A stretch of DNA of 64,000 bases from Paenibacillus oleatilyticus (GTDB lineage Bacteria > Bacillota > Bacilli > Paenibacillales > NBRC-103111), in assembly GCF_018998565.1 (NCBI RefSeq), contig NZ_JAHNZO010000002.1:248001-312000 (forward strand), read 5' to 3'. Both the position numbers and the translations under genes were made by a program. Below, piece after piece: positions 34,938-42,304 of the stretch (within the stretch, counting starts at the first letter, position 1; each line of letters starts with the position of its first letter). Below the pieces are notes generated by a model. It was not told where the DNA came from. It did no database searches and worked only from the letters and a program-made list of their open reading frames with translations.

Positions 34938-36353
34938 GTGTCCATGTCACCGGAGACGGAAAAAGCGCACGATGCGGTTGTCATCGGGCCGGCAAGCCGG
35001 GAGCAGTCCATATCGATCAAAACGATATTGAAAATTACGCTGCCCGTCATTTTATCGATGTTTTCGCTCAATTTGATGGTATTTGTCGACCGGGCCTTTG
35101 TCTCGATGTACGATCTGGGACAATTCGCGGCCGTCGTGCCGGCCGGTAACGTAGGGACGGCGCTCTCCAGCATATTCATCGGCATCGTCGGCTTCGGCTC
35201 CACGCTAATCGCCCAATATTACGGGGCCGGCAAATACCCGAAATGCGCCTCATCGATGTGGCAGAGCGTCTATCTCAGCATCTTTTTTTCGGTGGTGCTG
35301 CTTCTGGTGTCTCCCCTTGCCGTCAATATTTTCGATTGGATGGGGCATACGGGAGAGCTGTTGGCTTACGAGAAGCAATTTTTTTACCTGATCATGGTTT
35401 CCAGCTGCGTCCAGCTATTTATTACCGCGTTTTCCGGCCTATTCCGAGGCGTGGCCAGCACGACGGTCATCATGATGGTCGGGATTCTGTCCAACATATT
35501 CAATGTGCTGTTTGATTGGCTGCTGATCTTCGGAAAGCTCGGTTTCCCGGAGCTTGGGGGGATTTGGGGCTCGGGACTGGCGATCATCGGCAGCTCCGTG
35601 CTCGCCGTAATCGTGTACATGATCTTGTTGGCCAGACGGGGCGTTCAAGCGAAGTATGAGATTTCGGCGCAGATGAAATGGGACGGCGCCTTGCTTCGCA
35701 AGCTGCTTCATTTCGGATTTCCCGCAGGCATTCAAGCGTTTCTCGGCACCGGGTATTTCAGCCTGCTGCTGCTGATCATCGGCAAGACCGGGGAGTTTCC
35801 CTTGTCCGCTTCCAACATCGCGTTCACCATCGAAGGGGTATCGATCTTCCCCATCTGGGGGTTAGGCGCCGCTATCGCCATTATTGCCGGTCAAGAGAAG
35901 GGGGCCGGACGCCTCGACAATGTCCGAAGAGCCGCAAAACTGGGGCTGGGGATCGGGCTTGTGTTCAACGTGCTGATCATCTTTATTTTCAATTTGTTCC
36001 CGCAGGCTTTAATCTCGATCTTCGGCGGCGGGAAGGATCAGGAGACGTTCCTGAAGCTGATGGCGGTTACCGTGCCGCTCGTCCGGCTCACTTCGCTGTG
36101 GATCGTGTTCGATACGATGCAGATTATCATCGGCAATGTGCTGCGCGCGGTAGGCGACACGATGTTCATGATGGTCATCTATATCGTCGTTCCCATCCTG
36201 TTTTATATCGTGATTCCGTACCTGTTCAGCGTCGTCTGGGGGCTTTCGTTAATTTGGATATGGATCGCCTTGGTCGTTTATTCCATGGTGATGCTGCTTA
36301 TGGTGTCCGTCCGCTTTCTGGGCGGGAAATGGAAACGGATTGCAGTCATCTGA
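34938..36353 (+). CDS. MATE family efflux transporter
   Basis: 471 residues from GTG at 34938 behind AAAAGGGGAG. Twelve membrane helices in two repeats, with the MATE-type N-terminal segment (ILKITLPVILSMFSLNLMVFVDRAFVS) and the repeat in the second half (LLRKLLHFGFPAGIQAFLG). MATE proteins export cationic or amphipathic compounds using Na+ or H+. As the only exporter in the run it probably secretes the operon's product and provides self-protection. Confidence 0.92.
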   Translation: MSMSPETEKAHDAVVIGPASREQSISIKTILKITLPVILSMFSLNLMVFVDRAFVSMYDLGQFAAVVPAGNVGTALSSIFIGIVGFGSTLIAQYYGAGKYPKCASSMWQSVYLSIFFSVVLLLVSPLAVNIFDWMGHTGELLAYEKQFFYLIMVSSCVQLFITAFSGLFRGVASTTVIMMVGILSNIFNVLFDWLLIFGKLGFPELGGIWGSGLAIIGSSVLAVIVYMILLARRGVQAKYEISAQMKWDGALLRKLLHFGFPAGIQAFLGTGYFSLLLLIIGKTGEFPLSASNIAFTIEGVSIFPIWGLGAAIAIIAGQEKGAGRLDNVRRAAKLGLGIGLVFNVLIIFIFNLFPQALISIFGGGKDQETFLKLMAVTVPLVRLTSLWIVFDTMQIIIGNVLRAVGDTMFMMVIYIVVPILFYIVIPYLFSVVWGLSLIWIWIALVVYSMVMLLMVSVRFLGGKWKRIAVI

Positions 36354-36409
36354 ACGCAGGCGGTCCATCGTCCATTTATATATTATTCTTGGGAGAGGTG
36401 CAGGAGCAC

Positions 36410-37132
36410 ATGGAGTTTTCAAATGTATACGAGGACGCTGAACGGGCGGAAGCCTATGCCACCTTGGAGTTTCCGGGAACGTATTATTTGGCCTACCGGG
36501 ATTTGCCGGAGATGCTGGGGAAGCATATTACCGGAACGAGCGCACTGGATTTCGGATGCGGAGCGGGGCGGTCGACCCGTTTTTTGCGGGATCGCGGCTT
36601 TGACGTGATCGGCATCGACATTTCGGCCGGCATGCTCGGCAAAGCGAGAGAAATGGACGCGGCCGGCGATTACCGGCTGATTCCGGAAGGGGATCTGCGT
36701 CTGCTGGACGGGGCGACCTTCGATCTGGTACTGTCGATGTTCACCTTCGATAACATCCCGACCTTGGAGAAGAAGCTGCAAAATTTCAGACAGCTCGCCG
36801 CTGCGCTGAAGGAGGGCGGGAAAATCGTGATAGTCGTTTCCTCTCCCGAAATATATGTCCACGAATGGGCCTCCTTCACGACGAAGGCTTTTCCGGAAAA
36901 TCGGCATGCCCGAAGCGGGGACAAAGTCAAAATCATCATGAAGGATACGCACGACCAAAGGCCGGTAGAGGACGTCATGTGGTCGGACGACGCTTACCGG
37001 GACATTTTCGAGCAGACGGGGCTTCACGTGGTAGAAATGCATCAGCCGCTCGGTCGGGAGGATGAGCCTTACCCTTGGATTAACGAAACCCGCATTTCGC
37101 CATGGGTCATGTACATACTGGGGAAGAAATAA
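36410..37132 (+). CDS. Class I SAM-dependent methyltransferase
   Basis: 240 residues from ATG at 36410 behind CAGGAG. Motif I ALDFGCGAGRSTRFL (about 46-60), GIDIS acidic end of strand 2, and motif EGGKIVIVVSS are those of Methyltransf_11/25 proteins. Last gene before the strong terminator at 37212, so probably a late tailoring step (N-, O- or carboxyl-methylation) on the operon's product. The target atom cannot be deduced. Confidence 0.88.
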   Translation: MEFSNVYEDAERAEAYATLEFPGTYYLAYRDLPEMLGKHITGTSALDFGCGAGRSTRFLRDRGFDVIGIDISAGMLGKAREMDAAGDYRLIPEGDLRLLDGATFDLVLSMFTFDNIPTLEKKLQNFRQLAAALKEGGKIVIVVSSPEIYVHEWASFTTKAFPENRHARSGDKVKIIMKDTHDQRPVEDVMWSDDAYRDIFEQTGLHVVEMHQPLGREDEPYPWINETRISPWVMYILGKK

Positions 37133-37211
37133 GTGCTTATTGCAAGGCGGGGAATGTCCCGAAGCGGCCGATTCGAATGCACTCTTCACGGGGAAAAGGC
37201 GGCTCGGCCGG

Positions 37212-37234
37212 TCGGGATATTCCCGATTTTTTTT
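37212..37234 (+). terminator. Rho-independent terminator of the biosynthetic operon
   Basis: Stem TCGGGA (37212-37217) / TCCCGA (37221-37226), a 3-base loop and eight Ts. No other strong terminator was seen between 12837 and here, which supports a single transcription unit. Confidence 0.8.
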
Positions 37235-37365
37235 CTTCATGCGGCCGATCTCCCGATAAGCTTACCATGAGCGAGGGAGGCATGCGCCCTTAGATAGTTT
37301 ACATAACAAATATTATGTTTGCTCTTTCTATACTTGCTCGAGTTAAAACAAATGGAACAAAATTA

Positions 37366-37520
37366 TTGACCAAACAGTCTGGAAATGATAAGCTCTCTTC
37401 AGAGAGGGAAGGAGGTGTAAATCTTGCCCATTCAAGACTGAATGGTCTGAAAAATGTTTCTGGCATATTTCTCGACGATCGGGAAAATATTTTTTTGATT
37501 AATCCAGACCGATTGGTCTG
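37366..37520 (+). promoter_or_regulatory. TetR-type operators and promoter region of the SnoaL-like gene
   Basis: CAGACCGATTGGTCTG at 37505-37520 is a perfect palindrome. A related imperfect dyad GACCAAACAGTCTG (37368-37381) overlaps a -35-like TTGACC (37366-37371), and a half site GGTCTG occurs at 37444-37449. This resembles operators of TetR-family repressors of the LmrA/QdoR type. A strong ribosome site at 37409-37417 leads only to a tiny TTG ORF. No TetR gene is in the window. The rest of the 413-base gap (37133-37545) is the operon terminator and otherwise empty. Confidence 0.5.
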
Positions 37521-37545
37521 AAAAAATCTTTTAGAGGTGATTACG

Positions 37546-37992
37546 ATGACAAATCGGACGACAGACTATGAAACGAAGCTTGCAGAGGCAAGAACGATTA
37601 TGGAGACGTTTATGAAATCTTTGGTCGAAAAAGACATGGACCGCTGGATTGAGCTGTTCGACGAGAACGTCGTGTTTGAATTTCCTTACGCCCCCGACGG
37701 TTATGCCCGGAGTCTCGAAGGGAAGGCTGCGCTTTACCAACATGTAAAGGAGCTGTTCGGGATCATAGAAATTGATCTCTTTACGGAGCCTGCCATTCAT
37801 CAGACTATGGACCCGAATGTGTTCATTGCGGAATTTGGCATCAAGGCAGGTCGGGCCGTCAAGACCGGCAAGCCTTACCTCCAGAATTACATCTCCGTGA
37901 TTGAAATAAAAGACGGCAAAATCGTGCATTACAAGGACTATTGGAATCCGCTGGTTGTTCTTAAAGCGTTTGGCGACGAGAGCGGACAGTAG
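37546..37992 (+). CDS. SnoaL-like / NTF2-fold protein
   Basis: 148 residues from ATG at 37546 behind GAGGTG. Cone-shaped alpha+beta NTF2 pattern: helix ETFMKSLVEKDMDRWIELF, DENVVFEFPYAP, and C-terminal KIVHYKDYWNPLVVLKAFG, typical of ketosteroid-isomerase-like SnoaL proteins. Members act as small isomerases or cyclases or merely bind ligands. It sits 53 bases before an NmrA-like reductase, probably in one TetR-controlled transcript. Confidence 0.82.
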   Translation: MTNRTTDYETKLAEARTIMETFMKSLVEKDMDRWIELFDENVVFEFPYAPDGYARSLEGKAALYQHVKELFGIIEIDLFTEPAIHQTMDPNVFIAEFGIKAGRAVKTGKPYLQNYISVIEIKDGKIVHYKDYWNPLVVLKAFGDESGQ

Positions 37993-38045
37993 ATGCAAGC
38001 TTACCGGTACATAAATTTTTCTAACGATAAGGAGCTGATCGTCGT

Positions 38046-38906
38046 ATGGCAGACGGCAAAAAAATACTCATTACAGGCGGAAGCGGCAAAACGGGAAGCC
38101 GAATCGCCAAGCGGCTAACGGAGCTTGGGCATGGCGTGCGTACAGCCGGCCGCGGTAAATCCATTTTCGGCAGCGCCATCGAGCATGCGTACTTCGACTG
38201 GTTCGACGAGAGCACCTTTGATTCGGCTTTACAGGGCGTAGACAACATTTATTTGGTCGGACCTGTCGCCGTGATGGAACCGTTCAACATCATGCTTCCT
38301 TTTTTGGATAAAGCGGTAAAATCGGGCGTGCGGCGGATCGTCTTATTAAGCAGCGCTTCCGTGCCGGAAGACGGGCCTGTGTTCGGCAAGGTGCACCGGG
38401 AGCTGCGCCGGATGGTGCCGGAGTGGGCGGTGCTTCGCCCGTCGTACTTCATGCAAAATTTCACGGAGGGCCAACACGGGGTAACCATCAAACGTGACGG
38501 AATCATCGTCACTGCCACGGGCAACGGCCGGGTCGGATTCGTCGATGCCGACGATATTGCGGAGGTAGGGGTGCGGGCATTGATTGACGAGCGACCGCAT
38601 AATACCGATCATATCATCACCGGCCCGCAGTCTCTAACCTATGCGGAGGCGGGGGAGATGATCGGGTCAGCCGCAGGTTTGACGATTCGGCATGTGCATA
38701 CGGATACTGAACAACTCGCCGCCGGATTCATCCAAGCCGGAATGCCTGAAGAGTATGCCTTCTTCCTGGCGGGCTTGGATCAAGCGATTAAGGAGGACGG
38801 AACGGAGGATCTCGTTACCGATGTTGTAGAGCGCCTGACCGGGCGTCCGCCAAGATCGTTCGAGGATTTTGTCCGATCCAACGCTGCATTTTGGAAGACT
38901 ACCTAA
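38046..38906 (+). CDS. NmrA-like / atypical SDR NAD(P)-binding protein
   Basis: 286 residues. Rossmann start KKILITGGSGKTGSRIAKRL (GGxGxxG) and the atypical-SDR segment VRRIVLLSSASV; no classical Tyr-x-x-x-Lys catalytic pair, as is usual in NmrA/QorB-type proteins. WAVLRPSYFMQNF is characteristic of the group. It may be a quinone or azo reductase or a redox sensor. The pair with the SnoaL-like gene (37546) and its TetR-type operators suggests an inducible detoxification unit. Confidence 0.85.
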   Translation: MADGKKILITGGSGKTGSRIAKRLTELGHGVRTAGRGKSIFGSAIEHAYFDWFDESTFDSALQGVDNIYLVGPVAVMEPFNIMLPFLDKAVKSGVRRIVLLSSASVPEDGPVFGKVHRELRRMVPEWAVLRPSYFMQNFTEGQHGVTIKRDGIIVTATGNGRVGFVDADDIAEVGVRALIDERPHNTDHIITGPQSLTYAEAGEMIGSAAGLTIRHVHTDTEQLAAGFIQAGMPEEYAFFLAGLDQAIKEDGTEDLVTDVVERLTGRPPRSFEDFVRSNAAFWKTT

Positions 38907-38978
38907 CCTAAAGCGTCCCGAAGGACTGGACATTGTCTGCACGAGATCAATGGTTGTATAATGTTTAATACAAGCAAA

Positions 38979-39166
38979 GTTTTAGAAAAATCTCAGGAAT
39001 AGAGGTGGGGTATATCCCGTAAGAGTTTACGTCCGCCTTTGAAACCCGTGAAAATACCGCACATTCTAATCAAATTCACGGGTTTCAAGAGCGGCTGGAG
39101 GGATATACCCCACCGGCGTATGCAGAGAGTTTTATACGCGAAGCGATTTTCTCAACAGGCTAAAAC
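38979..39166. repeat. Palindromic intergenic element, copy 1
   Basis: Bounded by GTTTTAG (38979-38985) and its inverse CTAAAAC (39160-39166). Inside, GGTGGGGTATATCCC (39004-39018) is exactly inverted at 39100-39114, and TTGAAACCCGTGAA (39039-39052) at 39075-39088. The motif GTCCGCCTTTG and the 3' TTTTCTCAACA are shared with copies at 51147 and 54167. Non-coding. It could be a small non-autonomous mobile element or a structured RNA. It fills most of the 371-base gap between 38907 and 39277. Confidence 0.7.
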
Positions 39167-39186
39167 CTTACCGGGAGGACATTTCA

Positions 39187-39233
39187 ATGACAGAGAAATA
39201 TGTATTCCGTTAAGTCCGAGGTCCCCCCCCCCC
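39187..39233 (+). other. Truncated start-like mini-ORF and run of 11 C
   Basis: ATG at 39187, behind a good ribosome site (GGGAGGA), encodes only MTEKYVFR before TAA. Ten bases later comes an uninterrupted run of 11 C (39223-39233). It looks like the remains of a gene start left beside the palindromic element. The C run is a potential slippage site. Confidence 0.3.
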
Positions 39234-39277
39234 ATCCTATTCGCCATCTTATAAAACTATAGCTTGGGAGGACGAAT

Positions 39278-39832
39278 ATGGATATTTTGATCAGAGAACT
39301 GACGGTTGGGGACGGAGAGCGATGGATGGATCTCGACGGAAGCTTTATCGTGGATTCTATCCTTGTCCTGTCATTAACGGGACAGCGAATCGGATATACA
39401 GTGAAAGAGATACCCGCTTATAAGAAAAGCTACGCCGACGAACCGTTGGAAGAAGACACGGAAGCGGATTATTCGGACTACATCGGCAACCCGGATCAAA
39501 TCGTCTATTTGGCGTTGGCGGACAATGAAGTCGCGGGGCACATGATTTTGAAACGAAACTGGAACAAATATGCCTATATCGAAGACATCAAAGTTGACGC
39601 CCGTTACAGAGGCTGCGGCATCGGCCGCAAACTAATCGAGCAGGCCAAGCGTTGGGCGAAGGACGGCGGCATGCCGGGCATCATGCTGGAGACGCAAAGC
39701 AACAACGTCCGCGCATGCAAGTTCTACGAAAGCTGCGGTTTCGTCATCGGCGGGTTCGACACTTATGTCTACAAAGGCATCGATCAACAAAGCGATGAAA
39801 TCGCGATCTACTGGTATCTGATGTTTGAATAA
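39278..39832 (+). CDS. satA: GNAT acetyltransferase, streptothricin acetyltransferase (SatA/YyaR) type
   Basis: 184 residues, ATG behind GGGAGGACG. The segments NPDQIVYLAL, NWNKYAYIEDIKV, RYRGCGIGRKLI (acetyl-CoA loop) and LETQSNNVRACKFYESCGF correspond closely to Bacillus SatA, which acetylates the beta-lysine amino group of streptothricin. It is complete. It lies about 2 kb past the end of the NRPS run that encodes an aminomutase, so a role in resistance to a beta-amino-acid product is conceivable, but SatA-like genes are common in this group of bacteria. Confidence 0.85.
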   Translation: MDILIRELTVGDGERWMDLDGSFIVDSILVLSLTGQRIGYTVKEIPAYKKSYADEPLEEDTEADYSDYIGNPDQIVYLALADNEVAGHMILKRNWNKYAYIEDIKVDARYRGCGIGRKLIEQAKRWAKDGGMPGIMLETQSNNVRACKFYESCGFVIGGFDTYVYKGIDQQSDEIAIYWYLMFE

Positions 39833-39854
39833 GGCGGTTAGCGCCGGGTTTTGA

Positions 39855-39932
39855 AGAGGATAACGAACGCAAGGGAGGAGGGGAAGGCTTGCGCCGAGCA
39901 AGCACGCTCCCCCTTGCAGGTTTTTATCCTCT
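39855..39932. terminator. Shared convergent terminator (long imperfect hairpin)
   Basis: AGAGGATAA (39855-39863) is inverted at 39924-39932, overlapping the stop codon of the leftward gene. Inner arms CGCAAGGG.GGAG and CTCCCCCTTG extend the stem. It lies between convergent genes 39278 and 39924 and can end both transcripts. Confidence 0.55.
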
Positions 39933-40868
39933 TATTTCATTCAATTCTTTGCTCAAATGGTTGAGTGTCGCCGCTCGTTCCTGTGCCTCTTGCTGATCAA
40001 ATAAGAGCTGCTCCATAAACTCCCAAATATCCTCCAATTTGCGTCTGTACCGATAAAATTGCAGCACATCGGGGTTGATGGCAAAATCGTTATGCACCTG
40101 CCGATAGATATGTACAAAATCATCATAATAGGGCTCGTCAACTAGAAACATGAGATCGGCTTCGACAGGCGCCAATTTCAGCCCTTCCCAGTCAATCAGC
40201 ATCAGCTGCCGGTCGGTCTGCATCAGATTCCAAGGGTGAAGATCGGTATGGCACAAGGCCATTCTTAAATTTCGGTTCTTCAACTCCGCTGACAGCTTCT
40301 CAACACTATCCGTCAGTTCGTTCATTTGTTTCAGGTGAGGGATGATCAATTCCCTTATGTCAGAAGGAAGCTTATGAACCTCTTGATCCAACGTGTTCCT
40401 CAACTGCGGCAGGAACGGTACGGTAAAGTCTTCCTTAATCGCCTTCGTTTCCACCGGAATTTCTTCACCGTATAAATGAAGCTCCGCAATCATGTTCGAG
40501 AGCTCGGCAATCTGCCCCGCGGTTAAGGCTTTCTCACCGACCGTTTCTCCCTCGATATATTCGTACAGCAAATAAATCCCTTCGTCATCTTCACATTTGT
40601 AAGCGCCGAAGTTGGTCAGCACAGGTACGGGAAGCTTGCCTTTCAAGCCACTATGCTGCATAAGCCATACTGTGATGGGTACATATTGATCAATGAGTGC
40701 CGTCCATTTCGGAGTCGACGCCCGGCTTTTTTCGTAAACCTTCAAGAAGAAGGCCTGGTTGCCGCAGTATACTTTAAAGGCAAGTGCCGCCCAGCCGCCT
40801 CGTTGTGGTAAAATGTTAGCAGCATCCAGATCGTAGTGTTCTTTCAAAAGGCTTGGGATCTTGTCCAT
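39924..40868 (-). CDS. Aminoglycoside phosphotransferase (APH) family kinase
   Basis: 314 residues from ATG at 40868 behind AGGAGG. Protein-kinase-like fold: Brenner motif CHTDLHPWNLM (catalytic Asp and Asn) and Mg-binding LIDWEGLKLAP. The family includes antibiotic, homoserine and choline kinases. This member has no clear drug-class signature, so the substrate is open. It is convergent to the SatA-like gene. Confidence 0.85.
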   Translation of the reverse strand: MDKIPSLLKEHYDLDAANILPQRGGWAALAFKVYCGNQAFFLKVYEKSRASTPKWTALIDQYVPITVWLMQHSGLKGKLPVPVLTNFGAYKCEDDEGIYLLYEYIEGETVGEKALTAGQIAELSNMIAELHLYGEEIPVETKAIKEDFTVPFLPQLRNTLDQEVHKLPSDIRELIIPHLKQMNELTDSVEKLSAELKNRNLRMALCHTDLHPWNLMQTDRQLMLIDWEGLKLAPVEADLMFLVDEPYYDDFVHIYRQVHNDFAINPDVLQFYRYRRKLEDIWEFMEQLLFDQQEAQERAATLNHLSKELNEIRG

Positions 40869-40964
40869 AAGCTCCTCCTGCAAAAATTTGTATCCTTATT
40901 ATAAATCATGACACGGCATAGGGTCCAAATCTAATACAGGAACTTTACAAAATGATGCATTAAG

Positions 40965-41006
40965 TTGACAAAACAAGTTGACAAAAATGAAGGGAAACCA
41001 TACAAT
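40965..41006 (+). promoter_or_regulatory. Promoter of the LacI-family regulator
   Basis: TTGACA (40978-40983), a 17-base spacer and TACAAT (41001-41006) form a near-consensus sigma-A promoter. A second TTGACA lies 13 bases upstream (40965-40970) within a direct repeat AAGTTGACAAAA, which may be a regulator-binding repeat or an alternative -35. Confidence 0.75.
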
Positions 41007-41061
41007 TTTAAAATAATAAACTAAAAATTGGTTCGTACTACAGGGAAGAAAGAGAGATCCG

Positions 41062-42153
41062 ATGAAAAAACAAAAAGTGACTACCCACGATATATCCAAG
41101 CTCCTCGGCATATCGCGCAATACCGTGTCCAAGGCGCTCAACAATCATGCAAGCGTTTCCGAGCATACAAAGCAGAAGGTGCACGAAGCGGCCGCCAGTC
41201 TCGGCTACAAATCCGCAGATGCGACAGCAGCGGAGGAGACGGAGGCGGCAAGCACGACGGCCAGAGGCGGCATCGCTTTCATCACGAACATATTTACCCC
41301 TGCCAATAACGGCTTCTGGATGGGCGTCATCAAAGGGATCGAGGAGATCACGGCCAAGAACGGCTACGAGCTGTTGTTCGATTTCATCAAACCGGACGAG
41401 CTTGTTAAGCTTTCGCTTCCTTCGTGCGTTGTGAACCGGTCGGTCAACGGCTTGATCGTGAGCGGCTATCTCAGCAAGGAATATACCGATCTGCTGGCCT
41501 CCGTCGATTTGCCTAAAGTATTTCTCGATGCCCGTCCGGACGTTTCGTTCTCCGCGCTGTATGCCGATATCCTGCTGGTGGAAAACGAAGACAGCGTATA
41601 CGATATGACGACGCATCTGATCGGGCGGGGGCACCGCCATCTGGGATTCGTAGGCGATATCACCAGCTGCCGGTCGTTTATGGAACGGTGGCTCGGCTTT
41701 AAACGGGCGCTGCTTGACGCGGGTTTAACTCTGGAACCGGACTACTGCGCCACCGGGCCCAATCCGTCGCAGTATCATCATTACGACGATATCGAAAACG
41801 CATTCAAATGTCTCGAAGCATTTCCGACAGCTTTCGTCTGCGCGAACGATACGATCGCCATCCGCGTCATTCAATATTTGCGAAACAAGGGCTTTCAGGT
41901 GCCGGAGCAAATTGCCGTGACCGGGTTCGATCATTCCGAGCATGCCGATTTCGTCACACCTGCGCTGACCACCGTGCACTATGATGAGAAGGATTGGGGC
42001 CGCCGCGCGGCCGAAGAGCTGCTGTGGCGCATGAACAACCCTGCGCGGCCTTACGAATTGGTCCGTCTGGGCACGAAAGTGATTTACAACGATTCAACCT
42101 CAACGGTACCGGCATCCTTGCCGGTCACGGCAGCTCCGAGCGCTTCCCTCTAA
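41062..42153 (+). CDS. LacI/GalR-family transcriptional regulator
   Basis: 363 residues. The N-terminal helix-turn-helix (TTHDISKLLGISRNTVSKALNNHASVSEHTKQKV) is followed by a periplasmic-binding-protein-like sensor domain with the typical VTGFDHSEHADFVTPALTTVHYDE segment. It probably represses or activates the transport/hydrolase operon starting at 42305, 151 bases downstream, in response to a sugar. The C-terminal Pro/Ala/Ser tail beyond residue 350 is not conserved in the family. Confidence 0.92.
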   Translation: MKKQKVTTHDISKLLGISRNTVSKALNNHASVSEHTKQKVHEAAASLGYKSADATAAEETEAASTTARGGIAFITNIFTPANNGFWMGVIKGIEEITAKNGYELLFDFIKPDELVKLSLPSCVVNRSVNGLIVSGYLSKEYTDLLASVDLPKVFLDARPDVSFSALYADILLVENEDSVYDMTTHLIGRGHRHLGFVGDITSCRSFMERWLGFKRALLDAGLTLEPDYCATGPNPSQYHHYDDIENAFKCLEAFPTAFVCANDTIAIRVIQYLRNKGFQVPEQIAVTGFDHSEHADFVTPALTTVHYDEKDWGRRAAEELLWRMNNPARPYELVRLGTKVIYNDSTSTVPASLPVTAAPSASL

Positions 42154-42184
42154 ATTCATGTGATTTTGCACACTGTAACATTAC

Positions 42185-42250
42185 AAAACGCAATGATGTA
42201 AATGATAATGTGAAATTATTGTTTACAATGTTGCGTTTTTTGTTTATGAT
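42185..42250 (+). promoter_or_regulatory. Promoter and inverted-repeat operator of the second sugar operon
   Basis: TTTACA (42222-42227), 17 bases, TATGAT (42245-42250) form a good sigma-A promoter. A 9-bp perfect inverted repeat AAAACGCAA (42185-42193) / TTGCGTTTT (42231-42239) straddles the -35, with the right arm between -35 and -10. This suggests a LacI-type or other dimeric regulator binding two half sites or looping. The start is TTG at 42305. Confidence 0.65.
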
Positions 42251-42304
42251 GAACCTAGTAGAATTGTAAGGGTTTACATTCTCTTCTTACAGGAGGTCAT
42301 CCGT

